Shown here: positions 9,210-20,876 of the stretch, in pieces | How positions within the stretch are numbered: position 1 is the first letter of the stretch | How the letters are laid out: each line of letters begins with the position of its first letter | Assembly: GCA_028554645.1 (NCBI GenBank) | Contig: JAQOOI010000017.1 | Span: forward strand, 62,001 to 126,000 | Source of the DNA: Omphalotus guepiniiformis | Taxonomy: Eukaryota; Basidiomycota; Agaricomycetes; Agaricales; Omphalotaceae | Direction: 5' to 3' | Length of the DNA stretch: 64,000 nucleotides | Notes under the pieces: model-generated | The model's input: the letters and a program-made list of their open reading frames with translations, nothing else | Told to the model about the DNA's origin: nothing | Databases searched by the model: none | Translations under genes and position numbers: made by a program

Positions 9210-11711
9210 ATGAGCTTTCATTTTTTGACTTCGTTCCTTGTATTGTGCTTAGGTGCAACCACCAAAGCCGCTATTGGACCCACTGGTGACCTGGTCATAT
9301 CTGCCGCTACGGTGAGCCCAGATGGATTCAGCAGGACTGCTACTGTCGCTGGAGGCAGTGTGATTGGGGAGCTCGTCACTGGAAATAAGGTATGCTTGTC
9401 AACTCCCCACAACATATGCGCATAGTTTCATGATTCACTCTGCATCTAGGGAGACAACTTCCAAATCAATGTTGTTAACAATCTCGATGATGACACGATG
9501 CTGAAGAGCACTACTGTCGTTCGTTGCTTTACTCTCACTCACAGCGATACTCTAATTCAATAATTTCACGCTCTAGCATTGGCACGGTATCCTCCAAAAT
9601 AGTGGCTCGAACTGGGCAGACGGGCCTGCATTTGTAAATCAGTGTCCTATAGCGGCAAATAATTCATTCCTCTACAACTTCGATGTCACCGATCAAGCGG
9701 GAACCTTCTGGTACCACTCTCATTTATGTATGTTCAACCCCGATTTCGGTCTTAGTCCTGCTCCTCACTCACGACCGATATAGCCACTCAATATTGTGAC
9801 GGTTTGCGAGGTCCTATGATCATTTATGATCCCAATGATCCTTATGCTGACTCGTATGATGTTGACGACGGTTTGTCTAAACGTTCCGTTGTTTATATTT
9901 ACAATTCTCATCCTCGTTTTCATGCAGAGACCACCATCATTTCACTTACCGATTGGTATCATGACAAGGCGGAGACTCTGGTTTTCCCGTATGTAGCTGA
10001 AATCCAGGGAATTTATCGCACCCTTATATGGTCTCCTTCTCTAGCGCTCCGGATGCAACACTCATCAACGGTCTTGGACGGTAAGCGATGCCGTATGATC
10101 TTCGCGGCCATTTGTTTAACGTCGTCGTTTTTAGATTCAGTACCGGTAACGCCACAGAACTTGCAGTCATTTCAGTCACCCAAGGCAGTCGGTAAGTATT
10201 CACTCATTGCGGCATCAATTCCAAGCATCTCACTGCGGTGGCAGGTATCGTTTCCGATTGATCAACATGGCCTGTGATCCCAACTTTGTCTTTGCAATTG
10301 ACAATCACACAATGTTCGTTGTTCCAGTACTCCTCGAAGAAAGAAAGGTGCTCATCATCCCGCAGGACCGTTATTGAAGTCGACGGGGTCAATCATGTGC
10401 AGTATGTTGTCGACTCCATCCAGATATATGCAGGCCAGAGGTATTCCTTCATCGTAAGTCTTTAATTACGTATCAAATTACTTGGCTCTAATCAACGTAT
10501 CAAGCTTGAGGCCAATCAAACTGTCGGTAACTACTGGGTTCGTGCTAACCCTTCCACCGGTTAGTTCCATGGTCTTCTTCACCCGTGAAATTTCTCAATA
10601 GTATGGTTTTCTAGGTACATCGGGCTTCTCTGGAGGCATCAACTCCGCTATCTTGCGATATGTCGGCGCCGACGAAGAGGAACCAACTACACCCGAAATT
10701 ACCAGTATACTTGCTTTGAATGAAACTGACCTTGTGGTGAGCAAGAATGGATCATTTCCTCACCGATAAACACTCTGACAGAATCGATTTAGCCATTAGA
10801 AAACCCGGGAGCACCTGGTACAGCCGAAGTCGGTGGTGTCGACTATGCCTTGAACTTGGCATTTGCATTTGTATGTTTTGTTCCACCTACTTCTCGAATG
10901 TATGGAAGTAAATCGGGTTCATTTTTTGCAGGATGGATCCAACTTGGCCTTCACTATTAACGGAGCAACTTTCACCGCTCCTACAGTTCCTGTCCTTCTT
11001 CAGATTCTTAGCGGAGCAGAAACTGCTGATTCTTTGCTCCCATCCGGCTCTGTCTTCGCTCTGCCCGGCAACTCGACCATCGAAATCTCGATGCCGGCCC
11101 TCACTGTTGTTGGTGGACCTGTATGTGAAATCTTTTATGATTCAATCCTACTACTGATATCATACTTTTAGCATCCTTTCCATCTGCACGGCGTGAGTCC
11201 TAACGAATTTGACGATCCATGCTTGGAGACTAATTGCTTGGAATTATGTTAGCACACCTTTGATGTGGTTCGCAGCGCCGGAAGTGATACCTACAACTAT
11301 GTCAACCCGGTACGTATCCATTGCATCAACATATACCGCAGTTCGTTGACGTCTCCCACCTAAGGTTCGACGTGACGTTGTGAACATTGGGGCAGACGGG
11401 GACAACGTTACAGTTCGCTTCACTACTGATAATGCTGGCCCTTGGTTCCTTCACTGTCACATCGACTGGCATCTGGAGGCGTAAGTACCTTCCAAATGTC
11501 ATTGATGGTAGCCTATACTGATACGAATCCTTTTTATAGCGGATTTGCAGTGGTATTCTCTGAAGATACTGGCAACTGGAACAACACCATTACCCCGTCA
11601 GGTAGGCATCGCTTCTGTTGTATTGGTGAACGATTGTAACTGACTGCCTCTATAGCTGACTGGGAACAACTTTGCCCTATCTATGACGCTCTAACAAGTG
11701 ACCAGCTTTGA
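9210..11711 (+). CDS. Laccase (secreted multicopper oxidase)
   Basis: Laccases oxidise phenols and reduce oxygen to water outside the cell, in lignin turnover, pigment formation or development. The chain starts '[20 protein letters not shown]', a signal peptide, then '[10 protein letters not shown]', the usual mature N-terminus. All four copper signatures are present across some 16-17 short introns: L1 'HWHGILQ...[14 protein letters not shown]', L2 '[16 protein letters not shown]', L3 'HPFHLHG', and L4 '[15 protein letters not shown]'. The residue in the axial T1 position after L4 is Phe, as in high-redox-potential fungal laccases. The chain ends '[13 protein letters not shown]' at 11711 and is about 520 residues, full length. 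One splice donor is the less usual GTTCGT, after 'STTV'. No inactivating change is seen. Confidence 0.95.
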
Positions 11712-11959
11712 ATGTTTTATTAGAGAATGAAAGAGAAACGTGGACATTCGGACCCATAACATAGCTGTACCTACATATTGCTTTCGTGTCAGCACTTCCT
11801 CCTTCCTTGTCATATAAGTATCAAATAGTATTCAAATAATTAATAGTTTTCACCAAGCAATTGCATCGGTAACATTTTGCGACACCTGCTTCACGAACCT
11901 CAGTTTCTACAGCTTATCGATTATCCCCGGACCGACAAGACAACACGATGTTTCAAGTA

Positions 11960-12240
11960 CTATGGTATAGGTATAATGCCCGAAGTTATTTACATTTTCC
12001 CAGCTCAAATGGAGTTCCAACACCTGCTAGTTCAATTGTTGTCATTCACTTTCCCAGTTCAATTGGAGTTCAAATACCCAGCAGTTCATTTGCCGTTCAT
12101 TTACACTTACCAGTTCAATTGGAGTTTAAATACCCACCAGTTTAATTTACACTTTCCCAGTTCAAATATAGTTCAAATGCGAGGGCTCAGTTCAAATGTA
12201 GTTCAAATACTCTCTGTGCTGTGTGAAGTTCAAATAGATA
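11960..12240 (+). repeat. Degenerate tandem repeat of an AGTTCAAxT-type unit
   Basis: A unit of roughly 20 to 40 bases with the core 'CAGTTCAAxTGGAGTTCAAATACCCA' (given here loosely; the copies vary) recurs about six times between the laccase 3' end and the ASST gene. The core AGTTCAAAT is seen singly several more times. It looks like an old minisatellite with no coding role; open frames through it are low-complexity. Confidence 0.6.
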
Positions 12241-12382
12241 TCATTTTAGGCTATCATCAACGTGATTCAAATCAAACTAGTTCTACTTTTGCCCGAAGAT
12301 GTAGACAATCAAATGAGGGAATACGGTGTCGCCAATCTCCTCCGTTGACGCTTGACTTCATATCCGTCTTTCAAAATCTGCA

Positions 12383-14581
12383 CTATTGCAAGAGAAAGAC
12401 CAGTCCAGAAATCAGAATCACAAGAACCATTTTACTCTTCGGCTTGAACGCCCCGTTGCTAGCAAATTGACTGATACCCAGTACTTGGCCCTTCTGACCC
12501 ATCGCACGCACCGCAAAATGAGAATAAGTATGCGCAGTCGTTGATATCGTGATAGTCGTTTCGAAACCGTTCTTCGTCTTGTTGTACAAAGATACCGCTC
12601 CACTACCCGAGGCATCCGATGCACCGAATAACTCCCATCGCTGTATGTCTGTGGCGCCATTCCAGGAGGCGTATATGCTTAGAAGATTGCTTCGTTGTGC
12701 ATTCACGAGAGATATTGAAGGCGAATCTGTGGGTGTTCCGGTCCAATTGAACCGAAGGATACGATCTAGAATGTGCAATACCCGTGAATTCAATTGCAAC
12801 TGTGGCTATAAGCGATTACCCACATCCTTCCACATCTCCGATTCCGTACTGTACTGTCCACAATAGTTCACCCGATGGAGAATATTCCGCCAGCCATGGT
12901 ATTTGACCGAAACTTATATACATGATGCACGTCCTTAAGCATGACGATTCCGGTGCCAGTGAAGCATTAGATGACGCTCACCCGACTAGGAAGTTACCAT
13001 TGGGCTGTAACTGTACGCTGCCTTGACTTTGAGAGATCGTTTGGTTCCATGGAAGAAACTCGGTAATAAGTTCAACGGTCATATTTGTGAAATTCACAGA
13101 TAAATATAAACCGCGAGAGAATGGTTCGTCGGAAACTCCGAACATTCCAGCATTGTCAAAAAGCCTGTAAATATCCGGTTACTCAGTTCGGTATAAATAC
13201 TATAACTCAATACGAGGAATGAACTCACGTCATCGTCGCAAAAGTTTCGTTCTGCTGCACCCATCGCGAGTGATGTTGCCAACTGAATTCCGTCCCATTC
13301 CCCATCGTGAAAGATGAATTCCTTCCTCCCATCCTCCATATAATGTCGCCACTAGATCCGTCCAGATAGTAAAGCGTACTACAATGCCTCGAGGAAATGA
13401 GAAAGTTCCCGTCGGAATCTTTTTCTATTGAGTTGAGATGCTGCGAAAAGTATCAAATGATGAACACTTTTTGACACGATCGCACTCTATTCATAGCGAA
13501 CGACCAAAAAGAATCAACTGAACATACAAAATAGTCCCATGCGTTGTCAGTGGAGGTTCCACCGTTTCCTACCGCGGTATAGCAATCGCTGGGGTTGACA
13601 TGCTCGCTAGCTTTCCATGTGAACAGCGCTTCTCCTGTATCATGCGATGAGCGCTCAAAAAGATGTCGATGTCGATCGATTGATACTTACCAGTAGTCAC
13701 ATTCAGTTCCTGCGCCACGCTATCATGAATCCATCCATCCTGAGGGCCGTCGTATGCCGACAGATCCATTTGAGTGAACTGATATGCAGTCAACAAAGCG
13801 GTATTGTTGGGCGTTATCTGGCCCTACCAATAGTTCAAGCAACTATCACGAATCGCAAAGAATCAATAAACTTACCTCATGAAAATCCGCAAAAGTAGCG
13901 CCAGTGTCTCCTTGCAAGTTCGTCGTACTTACAAGAGACGACGGAGAGATTAGCTATTTCATAAGTTGGCATCAGTTTAATAGGTTTACTTACAAGTTCG
14001 CAACCACTTGATATTGGTGATTTATCAACAACTGAAAACCGCTCCCTACCCCCGAGCTCAAAACATCCCCTTGCCATACCATGATATGAGGTTCTCCGAG
14101 ATATGTCTGCTGCGAAAAGGCCAGCGTCTCTCCATACTGTGATCCATCCCACACCAAAGAGCCTGTTTGGTCAAAGATTGCAGCTCCGGGCTGATTAGTT
14201 GATGCACCTAAATAGTACAAAGTGCGGTATGAGCATTCCCTTGGATACCGAGTTGATTACGATGAAATCGCACCTCGAGGAGCCATAAACATCAATCCCG
14301 ACGTTAGCTGAGTTGACCTATTAACAGGTATCACAAAATTCCACTCTGCTCTAGAAAACCGCTTAAGTACTCAATCCCCCTCCTCAGCACAAAAGAATCA
14401 AAGGGGATCTCGCGTACGGTGTGAAACCCGTCGAAAAGAAACTCTGGTATGGTCCTGACCCGAGTGCCCCAGTCGAATACTCATTACTCTCGAAATAGAC
14501 CGAATCTCCACGCGTAAAGTCAATGACGAGTAGGAGAATGAGTGAATACGCGAAAAGGTGCGTAGATGCTTGAAATGTCAT
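12383..14581 (-). CDS. Fungal arylsulfotransferase-like (ASST) secreted protein
   Basis: The start at 14581 gives a signal peptide ('MTFQASTHLFAYSLILLLVIDFTRG' region). The body matches the fungal ASST pattern: 'GAAIFDQTGSLVWDG', 'EPHIMVWQGDVLSSG', 'LLINHQYQVVAN', 'FADFHE' then 'TPNNTALLTAYQ', 'HLNSIEKDSDGNFLISSRH', 'TLYYLDGSSGDIIWRMGG', and 'FSWQHHSRW' read in the frame after the intron near 13330. Later parts give 'GVSDEPFSRGLYLSVNF' and 'LQPNGNFLVG'. The end has a beta-sandwich-like tail and a hydrophobic terminus 'MVLVILISGLVFLLQ', which could be a GPI signal or membrane anchor. The family is named for bacterial arylsulfate sulfotransferases, but fungal members have no proven reaction. 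At least eight short introns. Full length, about 560 residues. The sulfotransferase activity itself is not assured. Confidence 0.85.
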
Positions 14582-16194
14582 CGAATCGACAAACTGGGAC
14601 GAGGCTGGCTGAAGGTAGGCAAGGATCGCGGGATATGCGAGCTCAATAGGCCGCGTCTATTTATTGAGCTAGCAATTGAAGCCAACTCCACATGCCAGTA
14701 TACAAAGCGAGTGGCTGCGCACTTTGGTACTTTCAGTTTAGAGACTAGTGCCTGAGATTATTTGACGTACCAGCGTTTTCAGTTTCTCAGCTCAATCCCC
14801 TGATGGATAAAGATAGAAACCCTTTCGTATCTCATTCATGCCACATTCATGGCATTATGCACCACTGAGACAGCAGGGTGAGAAGTGTGAAGGCATCAAT
14901 GAATTAGACAGAGAAAGAATAAATACCTGAGAGTGAGCCAGCCTTGATATACATAGATAAGTAATCCTCCCCGGATCCCTAAGTAGTAAAAATAGGGTAG
15001 AAATGCCATATACACCCGACGTACTCAGATCCAGCCGGACTCCATAACGTGATCACACTGGCAGTAATCTCAGTATCAAGGAAACAGATCTTATATCTCG
15101 GGATTCGTATCAGTCAACGTCCCGGGACTGGCACCTCAATATCTGTAACAATTCAACTGCGAAGAACTTGCGCATAGCTACAATGCAAGATACGCACTCT
15201 TCAGACCATACTCTGCTCTGCTCTCTCCATCCAGCAACCATACCGATTCACACCCTCGGGGTGCCCAACGATGTCCACAATTCAGACTCCAGCGAATGGC
15301 CAGGCTACCAGGCAAGGTTAGTATGTACAGTGTGTAATCGCACGATGGATGTCGGTGAACAAGAGGCGCCCGGCTCCAAGCGGTTACGTTCAATAGACCG
15401 GGTTTCAGAGTACTTTCGCAGCACGTGTCGGCGCTAAAAGTTAAACGCGCTAACGTGTATGAACATAACATACCAAAGCCTGGCCTCGGCCTCGGCCAAC
15501 ACCTCAAGAAACATCAAAACGACACTCTACTTCTTTCTTTCATAGTACTCACGCAACAAGTACCAGTACTACTATTACTATCTACAAATAAACAAAAAAT
15601 ATACTATATCTCAACTCCCAACCCCAATCCCAATCCCAATCCCAATATTATTCCATCTGCAATCGTACATGCAAAATACTATGGTACCAAAAAGCACAAC
15701 ACAACACAAAGGCAACAACAAGAATTACGTTCAAAGCCAAAGCCAAAGCACGAGAGGGTGTAGCAGGGTGTAGCAGGGTGTAGTGCAGCATGCGTATAGC
15801 GTACCAAAAAGCGACGGGGACCAGACCAGACAAGACTCGGGAGTCGGGAGGGAGGGGACTACTACACTATGTAATAGCGATTGTGTGCGTAGAGAGTCAA
15901 AAAGACAAAAAAAAACGAGTGTAGATATAAAGAGAGGACTGCAACATATTTGAAGAGAAGAACCACCCGACGACACTATCACCGGGGGAGAGCGAGTAAG
16001 AGAGGAGGAACAGGAGGGAGGAAGGCAGGGAGGGTTAGGAGGGGAGTATGTAGAATGTGGGATGTATGTGGGTATGGCAAGTAAAGTGATATCAGATAAA
16101 AGAAGAGGTCCATTACGTCCATCCATGAGTAAGAAAGAAAAAAGTCAAGTTTATGGTTGCATGCGCTCTGAGCATTCAGCAGCTCAAGTCAACC
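14582..16194. other. Intergenic with short simple repeats
   Basis: About 1.6 kb without a supported gene. It holds 'CCCAATCCCAATCCCAAT' near 15620, 'AAAGCCAAAGCCAAAG' near 15733, and three copies of 'GGTGTAGCA' near 15760. The stretch 15900-16100 is purine-rich. Open frames here are low-complexity. An A/T-rich AATAAATAG about 80 bases upstream of the ASST start could be its TATA element. Confidence 0.5.
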
Positions 16195-18875
16195 CTAAAA
16201 AGCCACCAACGCCAACCCAGCACAAACCACACTAACCCCCAAAGCACCCACAACCGCACTCAACGAAGAACCAGCCGCCACCGCACCATTCTTCGTCGTA
16301 TTATTAGACGAGCTACTTCCAGCTGAAGAAGACGAATTCGTAGTCGATGACGAATTTGTCGATGTCGTCGATACCCCATTGTAAAAGTTTCTCATTATCG
16401 TCGAGGCTTGTTCTGCTAGACCGTATGTCGGAGCTCCGAGCTGTGTGTGAATAGAGGGAGGGGTGAATGTGAGTTGGGAACTGAAGAGGTCAGGATGATG
16501 GAGGACTTACGTGAGAGGATAATTCGAATGGGTATACAGAAGCATCAGCCACACGGACGTTAGCTATTAAGAAAAAAAGATCTCAGTACCGAACAAACAG
16601 AACAGGCCAAAACAACCAGCCAACAACTCACCAGTCCCATAAACCTTCAAATTCGCATCAACAACACCTCCCAAACTCTGCGGCAACATAGAGCATGTAC
16701 CCGTAGGGTGATACTCCGTCCCAACACTATTCCTCAACCAAGCCTCCCAATCTGCATCAGTACTCACAGACGATCCAGGTGTCGTCTCGCCAGTGATATA
16801 AGTCGACAGGGGCTCGGTTTGACTGACTTTACGTGCCATTTTCAGGCCTTCACGAAGGATGACGAGATCTGTTTATTATTGGTTCAACAGTATATCTCAG
16901 CTGATCAAGAGAAATCTTTTAGTAAAGACCACGTACCAGCTTCATGTGCAAGGTATTGAGGATCGATAGTAGGAGCATCAAATGCCGAAGGCGACGTGAT
17001 ATACAACCTCCCCTGACTTCAAACACAAATAACTTCAAGTCAGCTTCACATCCAAACCACCCATATCAACCCCACTCACCTAAGCGGATGCTGCAACGCA
17101 GCCTGAATGATGATAACCCCATCCCCAGTAATCGCCATCAAAATCTCCGTTTGTCCAGATGCACCAGTATATATCGTATCAGTCACGACATTATAAACCG
17201 CCTTGTATCCAGCTAGAACAGTCGAGTCCGTGCTTGGGACAATCGTGCTGGCGGCACTGTCAATAGCACTCTTGGCGTCGGAGATGAAGGACGTGGCATT
17301 TGATCCAAGGAGGGTGGTCATGTTTACATAGGCCGTTGCAGAGTTGATATACGAGAGGAACTCGGCGGAGTTTGCGAAAATTGTAGTGTTAGGTAGGTAA
17401 AGTAAGGTAAATGGAGACACGTACTGCGAGATCACCTCCTGCAGCGTGGACAGCACCGGCAGTTTCGGCGGAGGTTGTGAATACGAGACCGGCGCTCTGT
17501 AAACGCCGTGTCAGGGTAAACATTCATTTAATAATTCAGTACTTACGATATGGTCTTGCAAATGCTGACCGACACCGGGTAAATTCAGCTTCACATCAAC
17601 ACCAGCAGCACTGAGAACGTCAGACGGTCCAACACCGCTCAACATGAGCACCTGCGGGCTACCGACTGTACCACCAGCGAGGATGACTTCTCTGTTAACA
17701 TTGACCGTCTTCTTCGCATCCGTGGCGGAGGCAGCATACTGAACACCAGTAGCTGTGAGGTTAGTGGAGGAGGAATTTGACCAGACAATATTCGTCACGG
17801 TAGCTCCTGCGAGGATATCGAGGTTTGAACGAGGAGGAAGAGAATCGATATAGCCGGAACGAGAATATGACCTAGTCCAGTTTGCGGAATTGATAGAAGA
17901 GCAGGCGACGTAGGCACCAGAGTTGGAACCGCCGGTAGGATCAGTATTTGTATCGACTCCAAGCGTGTTCATTGTCGGGGTCCAGTTACCGATAACAGGG
18001 AACGTACTATACCAAAAAAGAAACCGTCACATCTAGACCTTGACAACGCAGCGAATTTCACTCACTAGCCAGTGTATCCCCAATGAATCGGCCCACTACT
18101 TCCATGCGAAGCAGCATTATACTGAATCCCCGCCGTCTGTGCAATATCCGAACTAGGCGCATCAAACGTCTCGCTCTTCTTCATCGCAGCATAGAACGAA
18201 TCCCATCCCCATGAGCTAGCAGCGGTCTTGTCATCTGAAGCAATAATTGCCTCCCAGGCATTTATCTCCGGCTCGTTCGGTCGGACGAGGTACATGCCGT
18301 TGATAGCGGAGGAACCGCCGAGGACCTTTCCTCGAGGCCAGCTTGCATTGTTACCGTTGAGAGCAGCTTGAGGTGCGGTCCTGAGATCAAGAAGGTTAGT
18401 TTCCGGTGTAGGGTCTAGAGGCAGAGACGCACCCTGAAGGCCCAGTCGTATTCCGTCTTTGTAAGGGAGTTGTAGTACGTGTCTGCGGGGGTGTCTAGAA
18501 GTAGTGAATTAGCATACAAGCTAGAATTCGACGGTGATTAAGCCGCACTAATTTGAGTGGCCACTGCATCTCCTGTCTCGCCAGCTTCTAATACAAGCAC
18601 CGTCGTATTTGCATCTTCAGACAACCTCGAAGCTAAAACAAGACCCGCCAAACCTAGTTTTGAGGGGAACCATGAGATACAACACCCTACACAGAACAAA
18701 ACGCAGAAAACTCACCTCCACCAACAATTACATAGTCATAAGAGTCAGAAATCGAGCCATCGGTCACGATATTCCGTGTGTGTAGATTTCTCTTGTGGGC
18801 GTGATGGCTGGAAAGATGTGAGCCAGCGGTGAGTGAAGAGAATGTGAGGATAGTGGCTACTACAGTGGGCCACAT
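16195..18875 (-). CDS. GMC oxidoreductase (aryl-alcohol/glucose oxidase family), GPI-like tail
   Basis: Flavoenzyme of the glucose-methanol-choline family; such enzymes oxidise alcohols or sugars and often make H2O2 outside the cell. The start at 18875 gives a signal peptide, then 'YDYVIVGGG', the FAD-binding start. Further motifs are 'EILAGGTVGSPQVLMLSGVGPSD'-type signature 2 text (17650-17700), 'LPGVGQHLQDHI', 'SVGTEYHPTGTCSM', and a catalytic His region 'FELSSHVGAPTYGLAEQA' just before 16400. After the domain is a Ser/Asn/Thr-rich linker ('TSTNSSSTTNSSSSAG') and a hydrophobic end 'VVGALGVSVVCAGLALVAF', which fits a GPI-anchor signal. Many short introns. A TATA element is at 18959-18966. 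Substrate class cannot be fixed from sequence alone. It could supply peroxide next to the laccase, but no shared control is visible. Confidence 0.9.
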
Positions 18876-18958
18876 ATCGGTCGTGAATTAGAGGAACAAC
18901 GGGGGGGTAAGAAAAAGTTGGTTAATAGCGTTAGTCATCGCAGTAAAAGTGGCTGAGG

Positions 18959-18966
18959 TTTATAAA
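18959..18966 (-). promoter_or_regulatory. TATA box of GMC gene
   Basis: TTTATAAA about 85 bases upstream of the GMC start codon on the minus strand. Confidence 0.5.
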
Positions 18967-20876
18967 GACGGGAGCCGTGGGCCTGGCCAACCCAAACACT
19001 GGAGCGAATAAAGTCGATTTGATCACCATGTTACCGTGACCTGGGCTGATCCCGAAGCTCGAGGCCATCCTGGCCGGCTTTTCGAGATGAATCCATCCTC
19101 CGTACTTTTTACAGCAGAGTAGAAAGTGCCGGTGAGATGGTACGATATTGGGGAGTTCGAGTTCAAAGCGTCCTTTGAGCTTTTCTCCAATGTCCTGTGT
19201 AGCCTTCGTTCGACTCAAAAAGAGAAAGAAACATGAAATGTTGTTGTGGGTAAGTTTTCATCCGAGGAGAAATATGATTATGATCCATGATCGGTTTTGC
19301 ATGCTCAATGCGGTGCGGTCATACATCACCTTGTAATTTACCACGTGCCTCGTGCCTGCTGAACCTTTTTCCCGAATTACTTCCACTTTCCACCTGTCAA
19401 TCCTGCACTCTCAGTACGAAAACCAGGCTCATTTTACAAGTATTGACGATACACAATATCAACGAGGCTCAACCAAACCAACTCTTTTCCTCCTTCCAGC
19501 TTCAACTCGGACGACAATGCCCATGCCCATTGCCCAATGCCAAGGCAGTGCATCTGTCAGCCTCACGTACTAGACAAATATTCAATTTTCAGGAGCCATT
19601 TGAGGCAACCGTCACGATTGACAACCGCGCGCCTTGCTGAATGTTCGAGGCTTCATTTGTTAGATTTGTGTCGAGTCCTGCAAGGTCACGGCGTGAAGGC
19701 AGTATACGACCAAACTTCGCTTTCCTTGCCTTTCTTTCGTGTCCACTGGATACTTACATGTACGGTCACCGTCGACGATAATCCGAGTCCCTGCGCAGTC
19801 GTCGGTGATACGGCGGCCTAGCCCAATAAAGTAGGTGCCTGAACCGGCGGTCCGCTACTCATCAGGCTAAATGCACTGAATGCACTTACTTAAAGCTTTT
19901 GTACACTGTACAGTACTTGCCTCGCAACAACCCTGAAGGAGAATAAAACCAATTCATACAATTCAAAGTCGAAAACCTCGTGAGACACCTTTCTTTGTAA
20001 GTATTCCATACTCTATGTATCTCATCTGACGAACGGAACAAACACAGAAGTTAGAACATGGACGTTCTCATGCGGCGACATACCCCACCTATCCCACTAA
20101 CTAACCCGATGAAGACTAGAAGACGGAACGTCGGAAATACATCCCACCTTTGCTCTCTCGGAGTCAGACAGTTTCCTTTTCACTGTCAGGACTTACTTAG
20201 AAGTGGCCTGCGGTAGAAGTCTTGTGCAACATTGAAGCTTACTCATCTTCTGATACAGACCAGGCTACATACTCCGTACCAGATGCACGTAATAGTACAC
20301 CAAAACATCCCGGCTGCCCAAGTCCTCGTACGCGCTTGAAGTGTGGATAGGTGGGTAGTACTAGTAAGTCGCAGTTCTCCCCCTCGGGAGGTCCTTCTCC
20401 TCACGGCAGTACGCCGAACCCAGTGCACAAGGATCGCCCAATGCTGAGGATATCAGAATGCGTGAACCAACGAAGGAATACGAGCTCTCCTTGTACTTAT
20501 TAGGGTGTCGCGCGACTCTAGGTACACGCATGCCCTCACCTCGTGCAACGCGAAGGATCATAGTCAATCATCCACCGCGACCTAGATGTCTATACATCTC
20601 GGAAACCCTGTACCGCAAAACAACAAGGGAGGACGAATACGAATATGCTCTAGTCCTACTTAAGTGAACAACGGAACTTTGGTGGATGGGTGTGGAACAT
20701 TCTATCGACAATTCGTGAGTTGGAGGCTTTACAATGTATACAAATTATCCATCTACATCTACCGTGCAGGCTCGAATTCCGATAGGTGGGACTAAAGATA
20801 CTTAACCTTTTCGCGTATTCCGTTTCATATTCAAATCCGAGGGCTCCAGATTAATATCGGCGTACATACCCCGGGC
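18967..20876. other. Intergenic, no gene supported
   Basis: About 1.9 kb between the GMC gene and the 3' end of the DUF2235-WD40 gene. Several open frames of 60 to 117 codons occur in both strands with no family pattern, signal peptide or good splice sites. Nothing else is recognised. Confidence 0.45.

Noticed and set aside
15648..16126. Minus-strand frames of 61 and 131 codons
   Set aside because: Derived from simple repeats and purine-rich DNA between ASST and GMC genes.
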